64,000 bases of DNA from Paenibacillus sp. S150 (GTDB lineage Bacteria; Bacillota; Bacilli; Paenibacillales; Paenibacillaceae): contig NZ_JACBYI010000002.1 in assembly GCF_019352175.1 (NCBI RefSeq), positions 310,001-374,000 of the forward strand. Direction: 5' to 3'. Under the pieces are notes generated by a model. It ran no database searches, was not told the origin of the DNA, and saw nothing but the letters and a program-made list of their open reading frames with translations. A program made the translations under genes and the position numbers. Below are positions 8,804 through 18,243 of the stretch, piece by piece (within the stretch, counting starts at the first letter, position 1; every line of letters starts with the position of its first letter).

Positions 8804-11001
8804 GCGACAACCCGTTTTACAGGCTGGCTCCATTTATTAAAGAGTTCATCTATAAGAACCGCTGGGAGACGCTGCGTGAAGCCCAGGTGGATGCCTGCCG
8901 TGTGCTGCTTCATACGCCGAATCATCTGCTGATTGCTTCCGGGACGGCTTCGGGCAAGACAGAAGCGGCTTTCTTTCCGGCGCTTACCCAGTTATATGAA
9001 GATCCATCCGCCTCCGTGGGCATTCTCTATATTGCACCGCTTAAGGCGCTGATCAATGACCAGTTCACCCGGCTGAATGACTTGCTGCGCGAAGGGAATA
9101 TTCCGGTCTGGCATTGGCATGGCGATGTGCCGCAGGCAGACAAAACGAAGCTGATGCAGAACCCTTCCGGTGTGCTGCAGATTACCCCGGAATCGCTGGA
9201 GGGTCTGCTGATGAACCGCCCGAACGCCATTCCGGCGCTGTTCCACGATCTTCGCTTCATTATAGTTGATGAGGTGCATGCCTTCATGGGGGCGGACCGC
9301 GGCATTCAGGTGCTGAGCCAGCTGGCGCGGATCTCGCGCATGGCCGGCTGCCGCCCGCGCCGGATCGGGCTGTCCGCCACACTGAGCGATTATGCCTCCG
9401 TTACGGAGTGGCTGGCCGCGGGCACCCGCGAGAGCGTGGAGGTCTCCGCGCCCCAGGGAGGGCGCAAGCTGCGCCTCAGCGTGGAGCATTTTTCTTTTCC
9501 GGATGCGCGGGACGAAGTGCAGGCCGAGCAGCTGGAGCGGGCGCGCCAGGCGTATTATGGCTTCATTTATGACCATACGCATCTGAAGAAAGCGCTCATC
9601 TTCACCAACAGCCGTACGGATGCCGAGGAGGCGATCCTGGAGATGCGGAGAACCGCTGCCAAGCGCGGCGAGCGCGATGTGTTCCATGTGCATCACGGAA
9701 GCATTTCCGCGATGCTTCGTGAAGAGACGGAGGCTGCGCTCCGTCAGGGTCCCGGCCCGGCGGTGGCAGCGGCCACGCTGACGCTGGAGCTGGGCATTGA
9801 CCTTGGCGAGCTGGAGCGCGTGCTGCAGCTCGGTGCGCCGTACAGCTGCGCGAGCTTCGTGCAGCGGCTGGGGCGCTCCGGGCGGCGCGGCGATGCCGCC
9901 TCGGAGATGATCTTCGTCACGCCGGAGGAGGAGGACGAGGAAGCCCAGCTCCCCGCGCGGATGCCGTGGACGCTGCTGCGGGCCATCGCGGTCATCGAGC
10001 TGTATGTGCGCGAGAAATGGGTCGAGCCGCTGGTCGTGCGCCGGCTTCCGGCGGGGCTGCTGTACCATCAGACCATGAGCATTCTGAAGAGCATGGGGGA
10101 AGCGGAGCCGGAGGAGCTGAAGGCGGCAGTGCTGGGCCTGCCGTCCTTCCAGCAGATCGAGCCGGCGGATTATGATGCTTTTATGGAATACATGATCGGC
10201 ATGGGCCATATCGAGACCCTGGAGGAAGGCAGCCTGCTCATCGGTCTGGCGGGGGAGAAGATCGTCAATAACTTCCGCTTCTATGCGGTATTCAAAGACG
10301 ATGAGGAGCATGTGGTATATAACGGCACAGAGGAAATCGGTTCGATTACCACAGTGCCGCCTCCGGGGTATTGCTTCACCCTGGCCGGCAGGCTGTGGAA
10401 GGTGGAAGAGGTCGACAACCGCCACAAGGCGGTATATGTCAAAGGCTCGCGAGGCAAGGTAGACACCTTGTGGCTTGGCGCGGGCGGAGATGTGCACACC
10501 CGTATTATGGCAAAGATCCGTGAAGTGCTGGGGGCTACGTCACTGTACCCTTACCTGGCGCCGAGCGCGGCGGCAAGATTGGAGCGGGCCCGCCGTCTGG
10601 CCAGGGAGAGCGGACTGCTTACGCATTCCGTGCTTCCGGCAGGCGGAGATTCCATGTTCATCCTGCCGTGGGCGGGCAGCAGGCAATTCCGGACGCTGGA
10701 GCGGCTGCTGAAGAATAACCTGAAGGGACCGCTGGGACTCCGCTCAGTCGTGCCGATGGAGCCTTATTATATGGTGGTCGCCGGGAAGGCGGATGCGCAG
10801 ACGCTGGAGCAGGAGATCATCGCCGAGGCGGGCGCGGCTTCCAACCCGATCGCTCTCCTGGGTCCCGATGAAGCGCCGTACCTCGGCAAATACGACGAAT
10901 TCATTCCCCACGAGCTGCTGCGCAAAGCTTTTTCCCTCGACGGGCTGGATGTTCCGGGGCTGGTAGAGGTGCTGAAGCAGTGGAACAGGACAGAATACTA
11001 A
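8800..11001 (+). CDS. sngC: DEAD/H-box superfamily 2 helicase, SngC-like
   Basis: 733 aa. RecA-like lobe 1 has ASGTASGKTE (46-55), DEVH (157-160) and SAT (192-194). Lobe 2 has the motif V/VI region LELGIDLGELERVLQLGAP and QRLGRSGRRG (355-364), followed by a ~330-residue C-terminal extension typical of Lhr- and BrxHI-like DNA helicases. Translationally coupled to the ATPase gene. Proposed role: nucleic-acid remodelling effector of the Shango-like system. A general repair helicase is the alternative, but the conserved three-gene context favours defence. Terminator-like hairpin follows at 11017-11050. Confidence 0.85.
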   Translation: MSDNPFYRLAPFIKEFIYKNRWETLREAQVDACRVLLHTPNHLLIASGTASGKTEAAFFPALTQLYEDPSASVGILYIAPLKALINDQFTRLNDLLREGNIPVWHWHGDVPQADKTKLMQNPSGVLQITPESLEGLLMNRPNAIPALFHDLRFIIVDEVHAFMGADRGIQVLSQLARISRMAGCRPRRIGLSATLSDYASVTEWLAAGTRESVEVSAPQGGRKLRLSVEHFSFPDARDEVQAEQLERARQAYYGFIYDHTHLKKALIFTNSRTDAEEAILEMRRTAAKRGERDVFHVHHGSISAMLREETEAALRQGPGPAVAAATLTLELGIDLGELERVLQLGAPYSCASFVQRLGRSGRRGDAASEMIFVTPEEEDEEAQLPARMPWTLLRAIAVIELYVREKWVEPLVVRRLPAGLLYHQTMSILKSMGEAEPEELKAAVLGLPSFQQIEPADYDAFMEYMIGMGHIETLEEGSLLIGLAGEKIVNNFRFYAVFKDDEEHVVYNGTEEIGSITTVPPPGYCFTLAGRLWKVEEVDNRHKAVYVKGSRGKVDTLWLGAGGDVHTRIMAKIREVLGATSLYPYLAPSAAARLERARRLARESGLLTHSVLPAGGDSMFILPWAGSRQFRTLERLLKNNLKGPLGLRSVVPMEPYYMVVAGKADAQTLEQEIIAEAGAASNPIALLGPDEAPYLGKYDEFIPHELLRKAFSLDGLDVPGLVEVLKQWNRTEY

Positions 11002-11016
11002 GAAAACTAAACCCTG

Positions 11017-11050
11017 AGACTCCCGCTGCCCAATGCCGGGGTCTTTTTTT
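11017..11050 (+). terminator. Terminator of the Shango-like operon
   Basis: AGACTCCCG and CCGGGGTCT form an imperfect stem around CTGCCCAATG, followed by a run of seven T. Confidence 0.7.
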
Positions 11051-11114
11051 GCTGTTCAGGAAATTATGTAATATATCTAGAAAAAACAAACCTTATTTCT
11101 GTAGTTCCCACCTT

Positions 11115-11132
11115 GTTGGAAGCGCTTAAGCA
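11115..11132 (+). promoter_or_regulatory. Weak cre-like (CcpA) site upstream of the sugar ABC operon
   Basis: TTGGAAGCGCTTAAGCA (11116-11132) resembles the catabolite-responsive element TGNAANCGNTNNCA but is one base out of register at its right end. Its position about 45 bases before the solute-binding protein start would suit carbon-catabolite control. Suggestive only. Confidence 0.25.
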
Positions 11133-11172
11133 GAAGATAATTAACCTATCACGAACACAGGGGGCATCGTTA

Positions 11173-12543
11173 ATGGTCAACAGAAAAATGAAAACGACAT
11201 TCACCGTCGCACTAACCGCAGCAATGGCATTAAGCGTAGCGGCATGCGGCAATTCGAACGGCAACAGCAAGAACAACGCGGCATCCAACGCAGCACCGGG
11301 CAGCACCAACAGCGGGGCAGCAGCGGGCACCACCAATAGTGACAAGAAGGTCACGATCACCTTCCAGAACATCTATCCGGACCCCTCCACGCCTTCGTAC
11401 AAAATGGTGCACGAGCTGAAAGACCAGTACGAGAAGGAGCATCCTAACGTAACGATTGAACTGGATACTTTGAACACCGACCAGCAAAAAGTAAAACTGA
11501 AAACACAAGCAGCCTCCAAAGAAGTCCCGGACATCACGATTGTTAATCCGGCCGCACAAATGAAACCGTTTGTGGATGCCGGATTGTTCGCTCCGCTCAA
11601 CGACATGCTGGATCAAAACGGGTTGAAGGATACTTACCAGGCAGGTCTGCTGGATTACTACAGCTTTGACGGCAATGTATACGCTTTACCGGACGGCAAC
11701 AACATTGAGGTTGTGTACTACAACAAAGATTTGTTCGCTCAGGCTGGAATTGAGAACATACCGACAACCTTTGATGAATTGCTTCAGGATGTAAAGCTCC
11801 TCAAAGATAAGGGCATTACCCCGCTGGCAATCGGTGAAAAGGACTCCTGGACAGGCTCCTTCCTGTTCATGAACATTCTGCTCCGCACCAATGGCGGCCC
11901 CGGCTTCCTGCAAGATGTTGTGGACGGCAAGAAAACCTTTGAGGATCCTGCCTTTACTGAAGCGGTAGATGCCTTCCAGCAGCTGGTTGCCGCCGGCGCA
12001 TTCCCTGACGGCGCCACTTCCATCGATGCCAATGCCGGCGGGAACATCTTCAAATCCGGCAAAGCAGCGATGTGGGTAATCGGTACATGGGAAACAGGAG
12101 CCATTGACGCTTCTTCCGTAGCCGGCAAAGTTGGAGCCTTCCAATTCCCTACCGTGAACGGCAAAGGCGATCCAAATGAATTCATGCTTGCACCGGGCAG
12201 CGCGTTTGCGGTATCCGCGAACAGCGAGCACCTGCAGGAAACCAAAGATTTCCTCAACTTCTTCGCCTCGAATTATCCGCAAAAGCAATTTGAGCTGAAG
12301 AACGCAGTAGGTCTGGGACAAAAAGTAGACGGCGACCTGAAAGCAGCCGGCTACTCTGATCTGGCCATCACGGTTGCCGGTCTGTTCAACCAAGTCAAAG
12401 GCGGCGACCTGGCATTCGATAACACGATGAATCCGGCAACGGCGCAGGTTCACCTGAGCAGCATCCAAAACCTGTTCGTGCAAAAAATGGATTCCGCCGC
12501 AGTAGCCAAGGAACATCAAACTGCATTTGAAGCCAATAAATAA
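11173..12543 (+). CDS. Sugar ABC transporter substrate-binding lipoprotein
   Basis: 456 aa. Lipoprotein signal MVNRKMKTTFTVALTAAMAL with lipobox SVAAC (Cys 25) and a Ser/Asn/Gly-rich tether, then a family 1 carbohydrate-binding domain (about 55-456, with the YAKE-like YEKEHPNVTIELDT and the hinge region AMWVIGTWETGAI). Start ATG 11173 follows AGGGGG with ~8 nt; the longer frame from 11113 is rejected since it would bury the signal peptide. First gene of an importer with two permeases and a cognate YesMN-like pair. The ATPase (MsmX/MalK type) is not here and would be shared. The sugar cannot be inferred. Confidence 0.92.
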   Translation: MVNRKMKTTFTVALTAAMALSVAACGNSNGNSKNNAASNAAPGSTNSGAAAGTTNSDKKVTITFQNIYPDPSTPSYKMVHELKDQYEKEHPNVTIELDTLNTDQQKVKLKTQAASKEVPDITIVNPAAQMKPFVDAGLFAPLNDMLDQNGLKDTYQAGLLDYYSFDGNVYALPDGNNIEVVYYNKDLFAQAGIENIPTTFDELLQDVKLLKDKGITPLAIGEKDSWTGSFLFMNILLRTNGGPGFLQDVVDGKKTFEDPAFTEAVDAFQQLVAAGAFPDGATSIDANAGGNIFKSGKAAMWVIGTWETGAIDASSVAGKVGAFQFPTVNGKGDPNEFMLAPGSAFAVSANSEHLQETKDFLNFFASNYPQKQFELKNAVGLGQKVDGDLKAAGYSDLAITVAGLFNQVKGGDLAFDNTMNPATAQVHLSSIQNLFVQKMDSAAVAKEHQTAFEANK

Positions 12544-12572
12544 GTAATTAATTGAAGCACAGTTTCTCTAAT

Positions 12573-12608
12573 CGATGCGAAGCGGCTGACCAAGGCTTCT
12601 TCGCATCG
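12573..12608 (+). other. Intercistronic stem-loop after the substrate-binding protein gene
   Basis: CGATGCGAAG (12573-12582) and CTTCGCATCG (12599-12608) form a perfect 10-bp stem not followed by a T-run. Such structures between binding-protein and permease genes typically stabilise the upstream mRNA and lower permease expression. Confidence 0.6.
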
Positions 12609-12672
12609 AATTTATAAAGAAGCCCCGGAGTGTAAATAGACAAAGAATCTGCTTGTTTAGGAGGCGGGAAAG

Positions 12673-13563
12673 ATGAAAGTACTTAAGGTGCCAGCACGCA
12701 CAATAGCCGTCTTCGTATTGCCATGTCTGCTCTTGTATGTGTGCCTTGTGTTCATCCCCATACTGGTTTCATTGTATACTGGCTTGCTGAAGTGGGACGG
12801 CCTCTCTTCTGCGCAATTTATCGGATTCGGCAATTTTAAGGATATGTTCTTCAATGATCCGGTGTTTTGGCCGTCTGTTAGAAGAACTCTGCTCTACGCT
12901 GTAGCTTCCATGCTGGAAATTCCTCTTTGCCTGGGCATGGCCATTCTGCTTAACCGTTATGTAAGAAGGGGAAACACACTGGTGTCGATCTACTTCACAC
13001 CGGTTATTCTGTCAGTCGTAATTATTGGACAACTGTGGAAGACAATCTATAACCCGGCTTCCATGGGCGGCATGCTCAACGGTGTTCTGATTTCACTGGG
13101 ACTGGACAGCTGGACACACAACTGGCTGACCGAGCCTAAGATTGCCATGTTTGCCCTTTATCTTGTATCCCTATGGCAGTTCTTCGGTTATCATCTGCTG
13201 ATTCAGTATACAGGCGTACAGAACATTCCGGATGAGCTTTATGAAGCGGCAAAAATCGACGGGGCGGATGGTTTCAAGGCGGATCGCTACATTACACTTC
13301 CGCTGATCGTTCCGATCTTCAAAATATCGATTGTACTGGCATTTATCGGCTCCCTGCAGGCCTTCGATCTGGTCATGGTTATGACTGGAGGCGGTCCGGC
13401 ACATGCTACCGATGTAATTTCCACACATATGTACAACAGCTCGTTTATGTCCTTCAAATATGGCTATGGCAGTGCGATTGCCACTTTCCTGGTTGTGGTC
13501 TGCCTGGTCTTCACCGGATTCATCAATACCATCTTTAATAAACTCGAGAGAAAATTCAATTAG
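12673..13563 (+). CDS. Sugar ABC transporter permease, MalF/UgpA type
   Basis: 296 aa, six predicted membrane helices. The EAA loop is visible as EAAKIDGADGFKADRYITLP (about 193-212), the contact site for the shared ATPase. ATG 12673 follows AGGAGG at 12659-12664. It lies between the binding protein and the second permease with 17 nt to the next start, so it is in the same operon. Confidence 0.9.
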   Translation: MKVLKVPARTIAVFVLPCLLLYVCLVFIPILVSLYTGLLKWDGLSSAQFIGFGNFKDMFFNDPVFWPSVRRTLLYAVASMLEIPLCLGMAILLNRYVRRGNTLVSIYFTPVILSVVIIGQLWKTIYNPASMGGMLNGVLISLGLDSWTHNWLTEPKIAMFALYLVSLWQFFGYHLLIQYTGVQNIPDELYEAAKIDGADGFKADRYITLPLIVPIFKISIVLAFIGSLQAFDLVMVMTGGGPAHATDVISTHMYNSSFMSFKYGYGSAIATFLVVVCLVFTGFINTIFNKLERKFN

Positions 13564-13580
13564 GAAAGGAGTGCGCGATC

Positions 13581-14405
13581 ATGCGAAAATTCAAAAAAGG
13601 AATCGTGTATCTTCTTTTTGCAATTCCTGTGGTGACCCAACTGTATCCGCTGCTCTGGCTGGTGCTGTATTCCCTGAAGACCAATGAAGAGATTATGGAC
13701 GGCAGCTTCTTTTCCTTCCCTAAGTCCTTTCAATGGCATAACTACAGCGAGGCCTATACGTCAGGGAGCTATTTGAAGTATTTGTCCAACAGTGTGTTCG
13801 TTACAGCCATTACGATGATTTGCGTTATCGTGCTGGCGGCAATGGTTGCCTACGCCATCTCGCGGTTCCGCTGGAAGTATGCCAACGTCGTAATGACCAT
13901 CTTCCTGATGGGGATGATGATTCCGATGCAGGCGACGCTGCTGCCGCTGATGATTATTTTCAAAAACATCCATATTCTTAACACGCACCTGTCGCTGATC
14001 CTGCCTTACATTGCGTTCTCTACGCCGATTGCCGTGTTTATTCTTTCCGGGTTCATGAGGGATATTCCCCATGAAATCGAGGAATCGGCATTCATCGACG
14101 GAGCGAGTGTATACCGGATTTTCCGCAGTATTATTCTTCCGGTTTCGGTTCCGCCCGTCATGACTGTATGCATTCTGACCTTTATCAACATTTGGAACGA
14201 GTACATTTTGGCGGCAACCTTTATTTCATCCGAGAGATTAAAAACCCTGCCATTCGGAGTATACACCTTCGTCAGCCAATATTCGGTCAATTATGGCAAC
14301 ATCGGGGCATTCCTGGTTATGGGCGCGCTGCCGGTGATCCTGATCTACTTCTTCCTGTCCAACAAGATTACCAAGGGCATGGTGGCAGGAGCGGTCAAAG
14401 GCTAA
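13581..14405 (+). CDS. Sugar ABC transporter permease, MalG/UgpE type
   Basis: 274 aa with six predicted helices and the EAA-like loop EESAFIDGASVYRIFRSIIL near residues 170-190. The C-terminus TKGMVAGAVKG is the common ending of MalG-type carbohydrate permeases. Start ATG 13581 after AAAGGAG. Pairs with the upstream permease to form the membrane channel. Confidence 0.9.
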   Translation: MRKFKKGIVYLLFAIPVVTQLYPLLWLVLYSLKTNEEIMDGSFFSFPKSFQWHNYSEAYTSGSYLKYLSNSVFVTAITMICVIVLAAMVAYAISRFRWKYANVVMTIFLMGMMIPMQATLLPLMIIFKNIHILNTHLSLILPYIAFSTPIAVFILSGFMRDIPHEIEESAFIDGASVYRIFRSIILPVSVPPVMTVCILTFINIWNEYILAATFISSERLKTLPFGVYTFVSQYSVNYGNIGAFLVMGALPVILIYFFLSNKITKGMVAGAVKG

Positions 14406-14480
14406 TCAACGTTGCAAATGAAATTACGATGGAATTATAATAAGGAACGGCAGGACAAGGTGTTGAAAGGAGAGAGTCCT

Positions 14481-16247
14481 ATGAAGAGCGGCTTTCATTC
14501 CATCCATCATCGGTTGTTCTTGCTGTTTCTTTTTTGCATGTCCAGTATTCTGCTTATTGTCAGCTTGCTGTACTATAACAGGACTACGGTTCAACTGCAT
14601 GAGAAGATCAGTGATTTGTCGGAAAAGAATGTCGCCCAGACGGCCGGACTGTTCAGTCTGCTGTATAAAGGGTATGATGCGCTGTCCAAATCACTCAGCA
14701 ATAACTTCGAGATGATTCGCTTGATCAATGAAACAACGGATGAGCCGGCGGTAGCTTATATCAATGAACAGACCATCACCAACATTATCGGCTCGATTTT
14801 TTATTCACGGGATGATCTGGTGGGAATCCATGTCATCACGGACAAAGGCAAGATTTATAATTACGGCAACTACATGAACGTGGTTGACCCGGATTACCAA
14901 AATGAGGATTGGTATAATCAGCTGCAGGCATCTTCCGGAAAAATGGTCTGGCTGGGTGTGTATCAGCGTTCGCTGATCGATCAGGTGGAGGACAGTCCGG
15001 TATTTGCTTTTGGCCGGCAAATTTATGACCTCAATGAGCACAAGCCAATCGGCATTGTCCTCTACGAGACGAATCCCCAGCCTGTTCTGGACGCTCTGGA
15101 AAATCTCAAGCTGGGCGCGCACAGCCAGGTGTATCTCATGTCGGAGGACGGGCGGTTTGTCACTTCGGCAACCGATCCTGCTCCAGTAGCGGATAATCTG
15201 CCTTCCTTGAAAAATTTCGAGAATAAGATTGTCAATCAGGAAGCGAACCGTCTGGTTGTGGCCTCCAGGCTTTCGTTTTCAGGCTGGTGGGTCATGAGCA
15301 TTACTCCGGACAAGGATCTCAACGTGGAACTGAACGAGATGAAGCGATACCTGCTGATTGTCATCTCGATCCTGATCATTGTTTCTACATTAATCGCTTC
15401 CATTGTGTCGCAGACGATTTCCTCTCCGCTGAAGAAGCTGATCCGCGAGATGAGGCAGGTGGAGATCGGGAATTTCCGGGGAATGGTCAATGTATCCTCC
15501 TATCAGGAGATCAATATCCTCGTGGCCTCTTTTAACCGGATGGTCCGGCGGATCGAGGAACTTATCGAACGGGTGAAGCTGTCTTCCGTCAGCGAAAAAA
15601 ATGCCGAGCTGCATGCGCTGCAGTCTCAGGTCAACCCGCATTTCCTCTACAATACGCTGGATATGATCTACTGGATGCTGGATGAGGAGGGGAATGAGCA
15701 ATTGGGCGAGCTGGTGCTCTCCCTGTCATCCATGTTCCGCTACAGCAGCCAGTGGGAGGATGCCGCGGAGGTTACGCTGCGCGAGGAGCTGGAGCAGATC
15801 GGCCATTATCTGAAGATCATTTCCATCCGCTTGGAGGGAAGACTGCAGATTGTCACCGATATCGACGAGCGCTGGCTGAATATCCGCGTTCCGAAGATGA
15901 CAGTCCAGCCTGTCATTGAGAATGCCGTCAAGCATGGACTTGAATCCCTCAGCCGCCAAGGGATCCTGAAGGTGTACACACGCGAAGAGGATTCCTTTCT
16001 TAAATTGATCGTTGAAGACAATGGAAACGGGATGTCTGCCGGGCAGCTGGAGCGTCTGCTTCAGTCGCTGAACGGGAACAGTCCCAAGGAAGGCGGAAAG
16101 GGCGGGATCGGGCTGCAAAATCTGCACCGCCGCCTGCAGCATATGTTCGGAGAGGAATACGGCCTGCGGATTCAGAGCTTCCCGGGAGAAGGGACACAGG
16201 TTGCCATTGTGCTGCCGATTAGGGTGGAAGGAGAAATCATTACGTGA
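14481..16247 (+). CDS. YesM-like sensor histidine kinase
   Basis: 588 aa. N-terminal membrane helix, an extracellular Cache-type sensor (about 40-290), a second helix, HAMP (about 310-375), a His_kinase domain with the phospho-acceptor region QVNPHFLYNTLDMIYWM (His near 387), then HATPase_c with IENAVKHG and GIGLQNLHRRL. Start ATG 14481 after AAAGGAGAG; the frame from 14412 lacks a ribosome site. GTGA overlap with the response regulator. By family, it should sense the sugar imported by the adjacent transporter, or its binding-protein complex, and control that operon. Confidence 0.9.
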   Translation: MKSGFHSIHHRLFLLFLFCMSSILLIVSLLYYNRTTVQLHEKISDLSEKNVAQTAGLFSLLYKGYDALSKSLSNNFEMIRLINETTDEPAVAYINEQTITNIIGSIFYSRDDLVGIHVITDKGKIYNYGNYMNVVDPDYQNEDWYNQLQASSGKMVWLGVYQRSLIDQVEDSPVFAFGRQIYDLNEHKPIGIVLYETNPQPVLDALENLKLGAHSQVYLMSEDGRFVTSATDPAPVADNLPSLKNFENKIVNQEANRLVVASRLSFSGWWVMSITPDKDLNVELNEMKRYLLIVISILIIVSTLIASIVSQTISSPLKKLIREMRQVEIGNFRGMVNVSSYQEINILVASFNRMVRRIEELIERVKLSSVSEKNAELHALQSQVNPHFLYNTLDMIYWMLDEEGNEQLGELVLSLSSMFRYSSQWEDAAEVTLREELEQIGHYLKIISIRLEGRLQIVTDIDERWLNIRVPKMTVQPVIENAVKHGLESLSRQGILKVYTREEDSFLKLIVEDNGNGMSAGQLERLLQSLNGNSPKEGGKGGIGLQNLHRRLQHMFGEEYGLRIQSFPGEGTQVAIVLPIRVEGEIIT

Positions 16248-17452
16248 ATATTCTTGTAGCCGATGATGAACGGGTAATCCGCGAAGGCATCAAACGCACC
16301 ATCAGGCAGATCAGTCCGGATCATCAGGTATTTATGGCGGCCAAGGCGGAAGAAGCGGTCAAGATTATGGAAGAGCAGCGAATCCACATTGTGCTGACCG
16401 ATATTTTGATGCCCGGGATGAGCGGCCTGGAATTTATGAAGATCTCCAAACGCCGCTATCCCTATGTGAAGTGGGTGGTGATCTCGGCGCACAGTGAATT
16501 CTCATATGCCCAGGAAGCGGTCCGTCTCGGGGCAAGGGATTATCTGCTCAAGCCAATAGGCAAAAACAAGCTGCTGGAAATTATTAATAACCTGGCCGCT
16601 GAAATTGAAAAGGACAACGACATTTCCAAGCAGGGGGAGAGACTGAAAACGAGTCTGCGGTTTCTGCGGGAAGGAGTCTTCCAGCGTCTGGCGTCCGGCC
16701 TTAATATCGGCAATCTGGATATTGAGCCTTTCGTTGAAGATTATAAGCATTTCTATATGGTTATGGTGCAGCTTGCTGCCGGGGACAGAAGCATACGGCT
16801 GGAGCATTTCATTGTCGAGAATGTGCTGTCTGAACTGATCGAGCTGCACGGACGCGGTTTTGTCGTCAGCTATGACCGCCATAGCCTGCTGGGACTCATT
16901 ACCCTCCGGGACGATGCCGGTATCCAGCAGTTTCAGGATGAGGTCAAAGACCATCTTACACACTATTTAAAAATCCCTTTTCAAATGATTCACTCTGGCC
17001 TCAGCTATGATTTCAGCACGGTCCCGCAGATTGTCAAGCGGATGAGAGAAGCGTCTGCCTCACAAGCGCTGGAGCTTGAGCCCATGAAGGGGAGCGGGGA
17101 GAAAGCGATAGATGTAGCCTTGCATTACATCAAGGAGCATTTCTATGAAGACCTCTCATTGGAGAAAATGGCTTCTGTCGTGTTCCTGAATCCGGCGTAT
17201 TTCAGCCAGCTGTTCAAGCAAAAGACAGGGCAGGGCTACAAGGAATATGTGACCTCGCTGCGTCTGGAGCAGGCCAAGCTGCTGCTGCTTAATCCCAAGC
17301 TGAAGCTGGCTGAGATCGCCGAACGGGTGGGTTATCAGGATATGAAGCATTTCACGCAGATGTTCCGCAAGCGGTACCGGTTGACCCCCACCGAATACCG
17401 GCAGCAGCAGAACATCAATCTCCTGATGAGCAAAGGAACCCCGCCGGAATAA
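16244..17452 (+). CDS. YesN-like AraC-family response regulator
   Basis: 402 aa. Receiver domain with acidic pocket ADDER (6-10), phospho-Asp 53 in LTDILMPGMSG and Lys in LLKPIG; a linker of ~170 residues; two helix-turn-helix motifs at the C-terminus (about 295-395) with LSLEKMASVVFLNPAYFSQL and KLAEIAERVGYQDMKHFTQM. GTG start overlaps the kinase stop. Likely activator of the sugar ABC operon. Confidence 0.92.
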   Translation: MNILVADDERVIREGIKRTIRQISPDHQVFMAAKAEEAVKIMEEQRIHIVLTDILMPGMSGLEFMKISKRRYPYVKWVVISAHSEFSYAQEAVRLGARDYLLKPIGKNKLLEIINNLAAEIEKDNDISKQGERLKTSLRFLREGVFQRLASGLNIGNLDIEPFVEDYKHFYMVMVQLAAGDRSIRLEHFIVENVLSELIELHGRGFVVSYDRHSLLGLITLRDDAGIQQFQDEVKDHLTHYLKIPFQMIHSGLSYDFSTVPQIVKRMREASASQALELEPMKGSGEKAIDVALHYIKEHFYEDLSLEKMASVVFLNPAYFSQLFKQKTGQGYKEYVTSLRLEQAKLLLLNPKLKLAEIAERVGYQDMKHFTQMFRKRYRLTPTEYRQQQNINLLMSKGTPPE

Positions 17453-17470
17453 TATCCGGCCGGTACAATA

Positions 17471-17520
17471 AAAAAAGGAAGCGGATGCCGATTCTCGAAA
17501 CCGGTGTCAGCTTCCTTTTT
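17471..17520. terminator. Bidirectional terminator after the YesMN-like pair
   Basis: AAAAAAGGAAGC (17471-17482) pairs with GCTTCCTTTTT (17510-17520). Dispersed repeat copy A begins immediately after it. Confidence 0.85.
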
Positions 17521-17521
17521 C

Positions 17522-17620
17522 CAAAATATAGAATTTATATGCTCGGCACACTAAATTATCCTTCTATTTCTCGCTGAAACACGCCGCCCTTTACAAGGAC
17601 GGCGTAGCCGTTTCTGCTTG
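17522..17620 (-). repeat. Dispersed intergenic repeat, copy A
   Basis: Full-length copy, inverted relative to copies B, C and E. Read on the minus strand it runs GAAACGGCTACG, a near-palindrome built on GCCGTCCTT/AAGGGCGGC, TTTCAGCGAGAAAT, ATTTAGTGTGC, then GCATATAAATTCTATATTTT. It touches the preceding terminator. Confidence 0.75.
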
Positions 17621-17657
17621 TTATTGCTGCGTTCATAAGCCCTGCTCTGCCGGATGA

Positions 17658-18011
17658 TTAAATGTTGTTGAAGTTGCTGAAGGTATTATAGCCTCCGTCA
17701 TATTCGTTGAAGAAAATTACAGCAACGACGATGAGCACAATAATAACGGCATAGATAATTGTTCCGACAATTCCGCAGACCAGTCCGGCAATTGCCATTC
17801 CTCTGCCTTGCTCGTAACGGTTGCGGATCTCTTTAAGTGAAATCGCGGAAAGGATAATGGCAATAATTCCGAACAATAGGCCGATATAGGGAGTTATGAC
17901 TGACAGAATTCCCAGCACGAGGGCGGCAATGGACTTGCCGTTTGTCCGGGCTGTAGGGGGTGGCGGGCTGTAGTACTCCTGATTTCCAAACGGCGGGGGT
18001 TGATAACTCAT
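17658..18011 (-). CDS. DUF4190 small membrane protein
   Basis: 117 aa. A Pro/Tyr-rich cytoplasmic head (YQPPPFGNQEYYSPPPP) precedes two hydrophobic segments (about 28-52 and 72-102) separated by LKEIRNRYEQGRGMAIAGLVCG, the typical DUF4190 layout. ATG 18011 preceded by AAAGGAGC. Function unknown. Confidence 0.8.
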   Translation of the reverse strand: MSYQPPPFGNQEYYSPPPPTARTNGKSIAALVLGILSVITPYIGLLFGIIAIILSAISLKEIRNRYEQGRGMAIAGLVCGIVGTIIYAVIIVLIVVAVIFFNEYDGGYNTFSNFNNI

Positions 18012-18195
18012 GTAATAAGCTCCTTTAAAGGTTTTGTGAGCTTTTGCTCCAATGATATTTTGCGAACAAAATGGGCTGCATAAGGTATTGGCTTCGTTTT
18101 TGCCAGCCGTGCTCTAGAGTATTATATAATATTTTCCAACCGTTGATGCGCTAATTTCAAATCTATGAATATGCATAGGATTTTGTCAAAGAATG

Positions 18196-18233
18196 GGCTG
18201 CACTTTCGCTCAGTTGGCGATATTAGTGCAGCC
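18196..18233. terminator. Possible terminator or stem-loop
   Basis: GGCTGCACT (18196-18204) and AGTGCAGCC (18225-18233) form a 9-bp perfect stem just past the stop of the small minus-strand gene. The T-run is weak on either strand. Confidence 0.45.
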
Positions 18234-18243
18234 TGTTCATTAA

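Noticed and set aside
8992-10497. 501-codon open frame on the minus strand
   Set aside because: It lies wholly inside the helicase gene on the opposite strand, has an Arg/His/Gln-rich nonsense composition and no ribosome site. It reflects GC-rich codon usage of the real gene.
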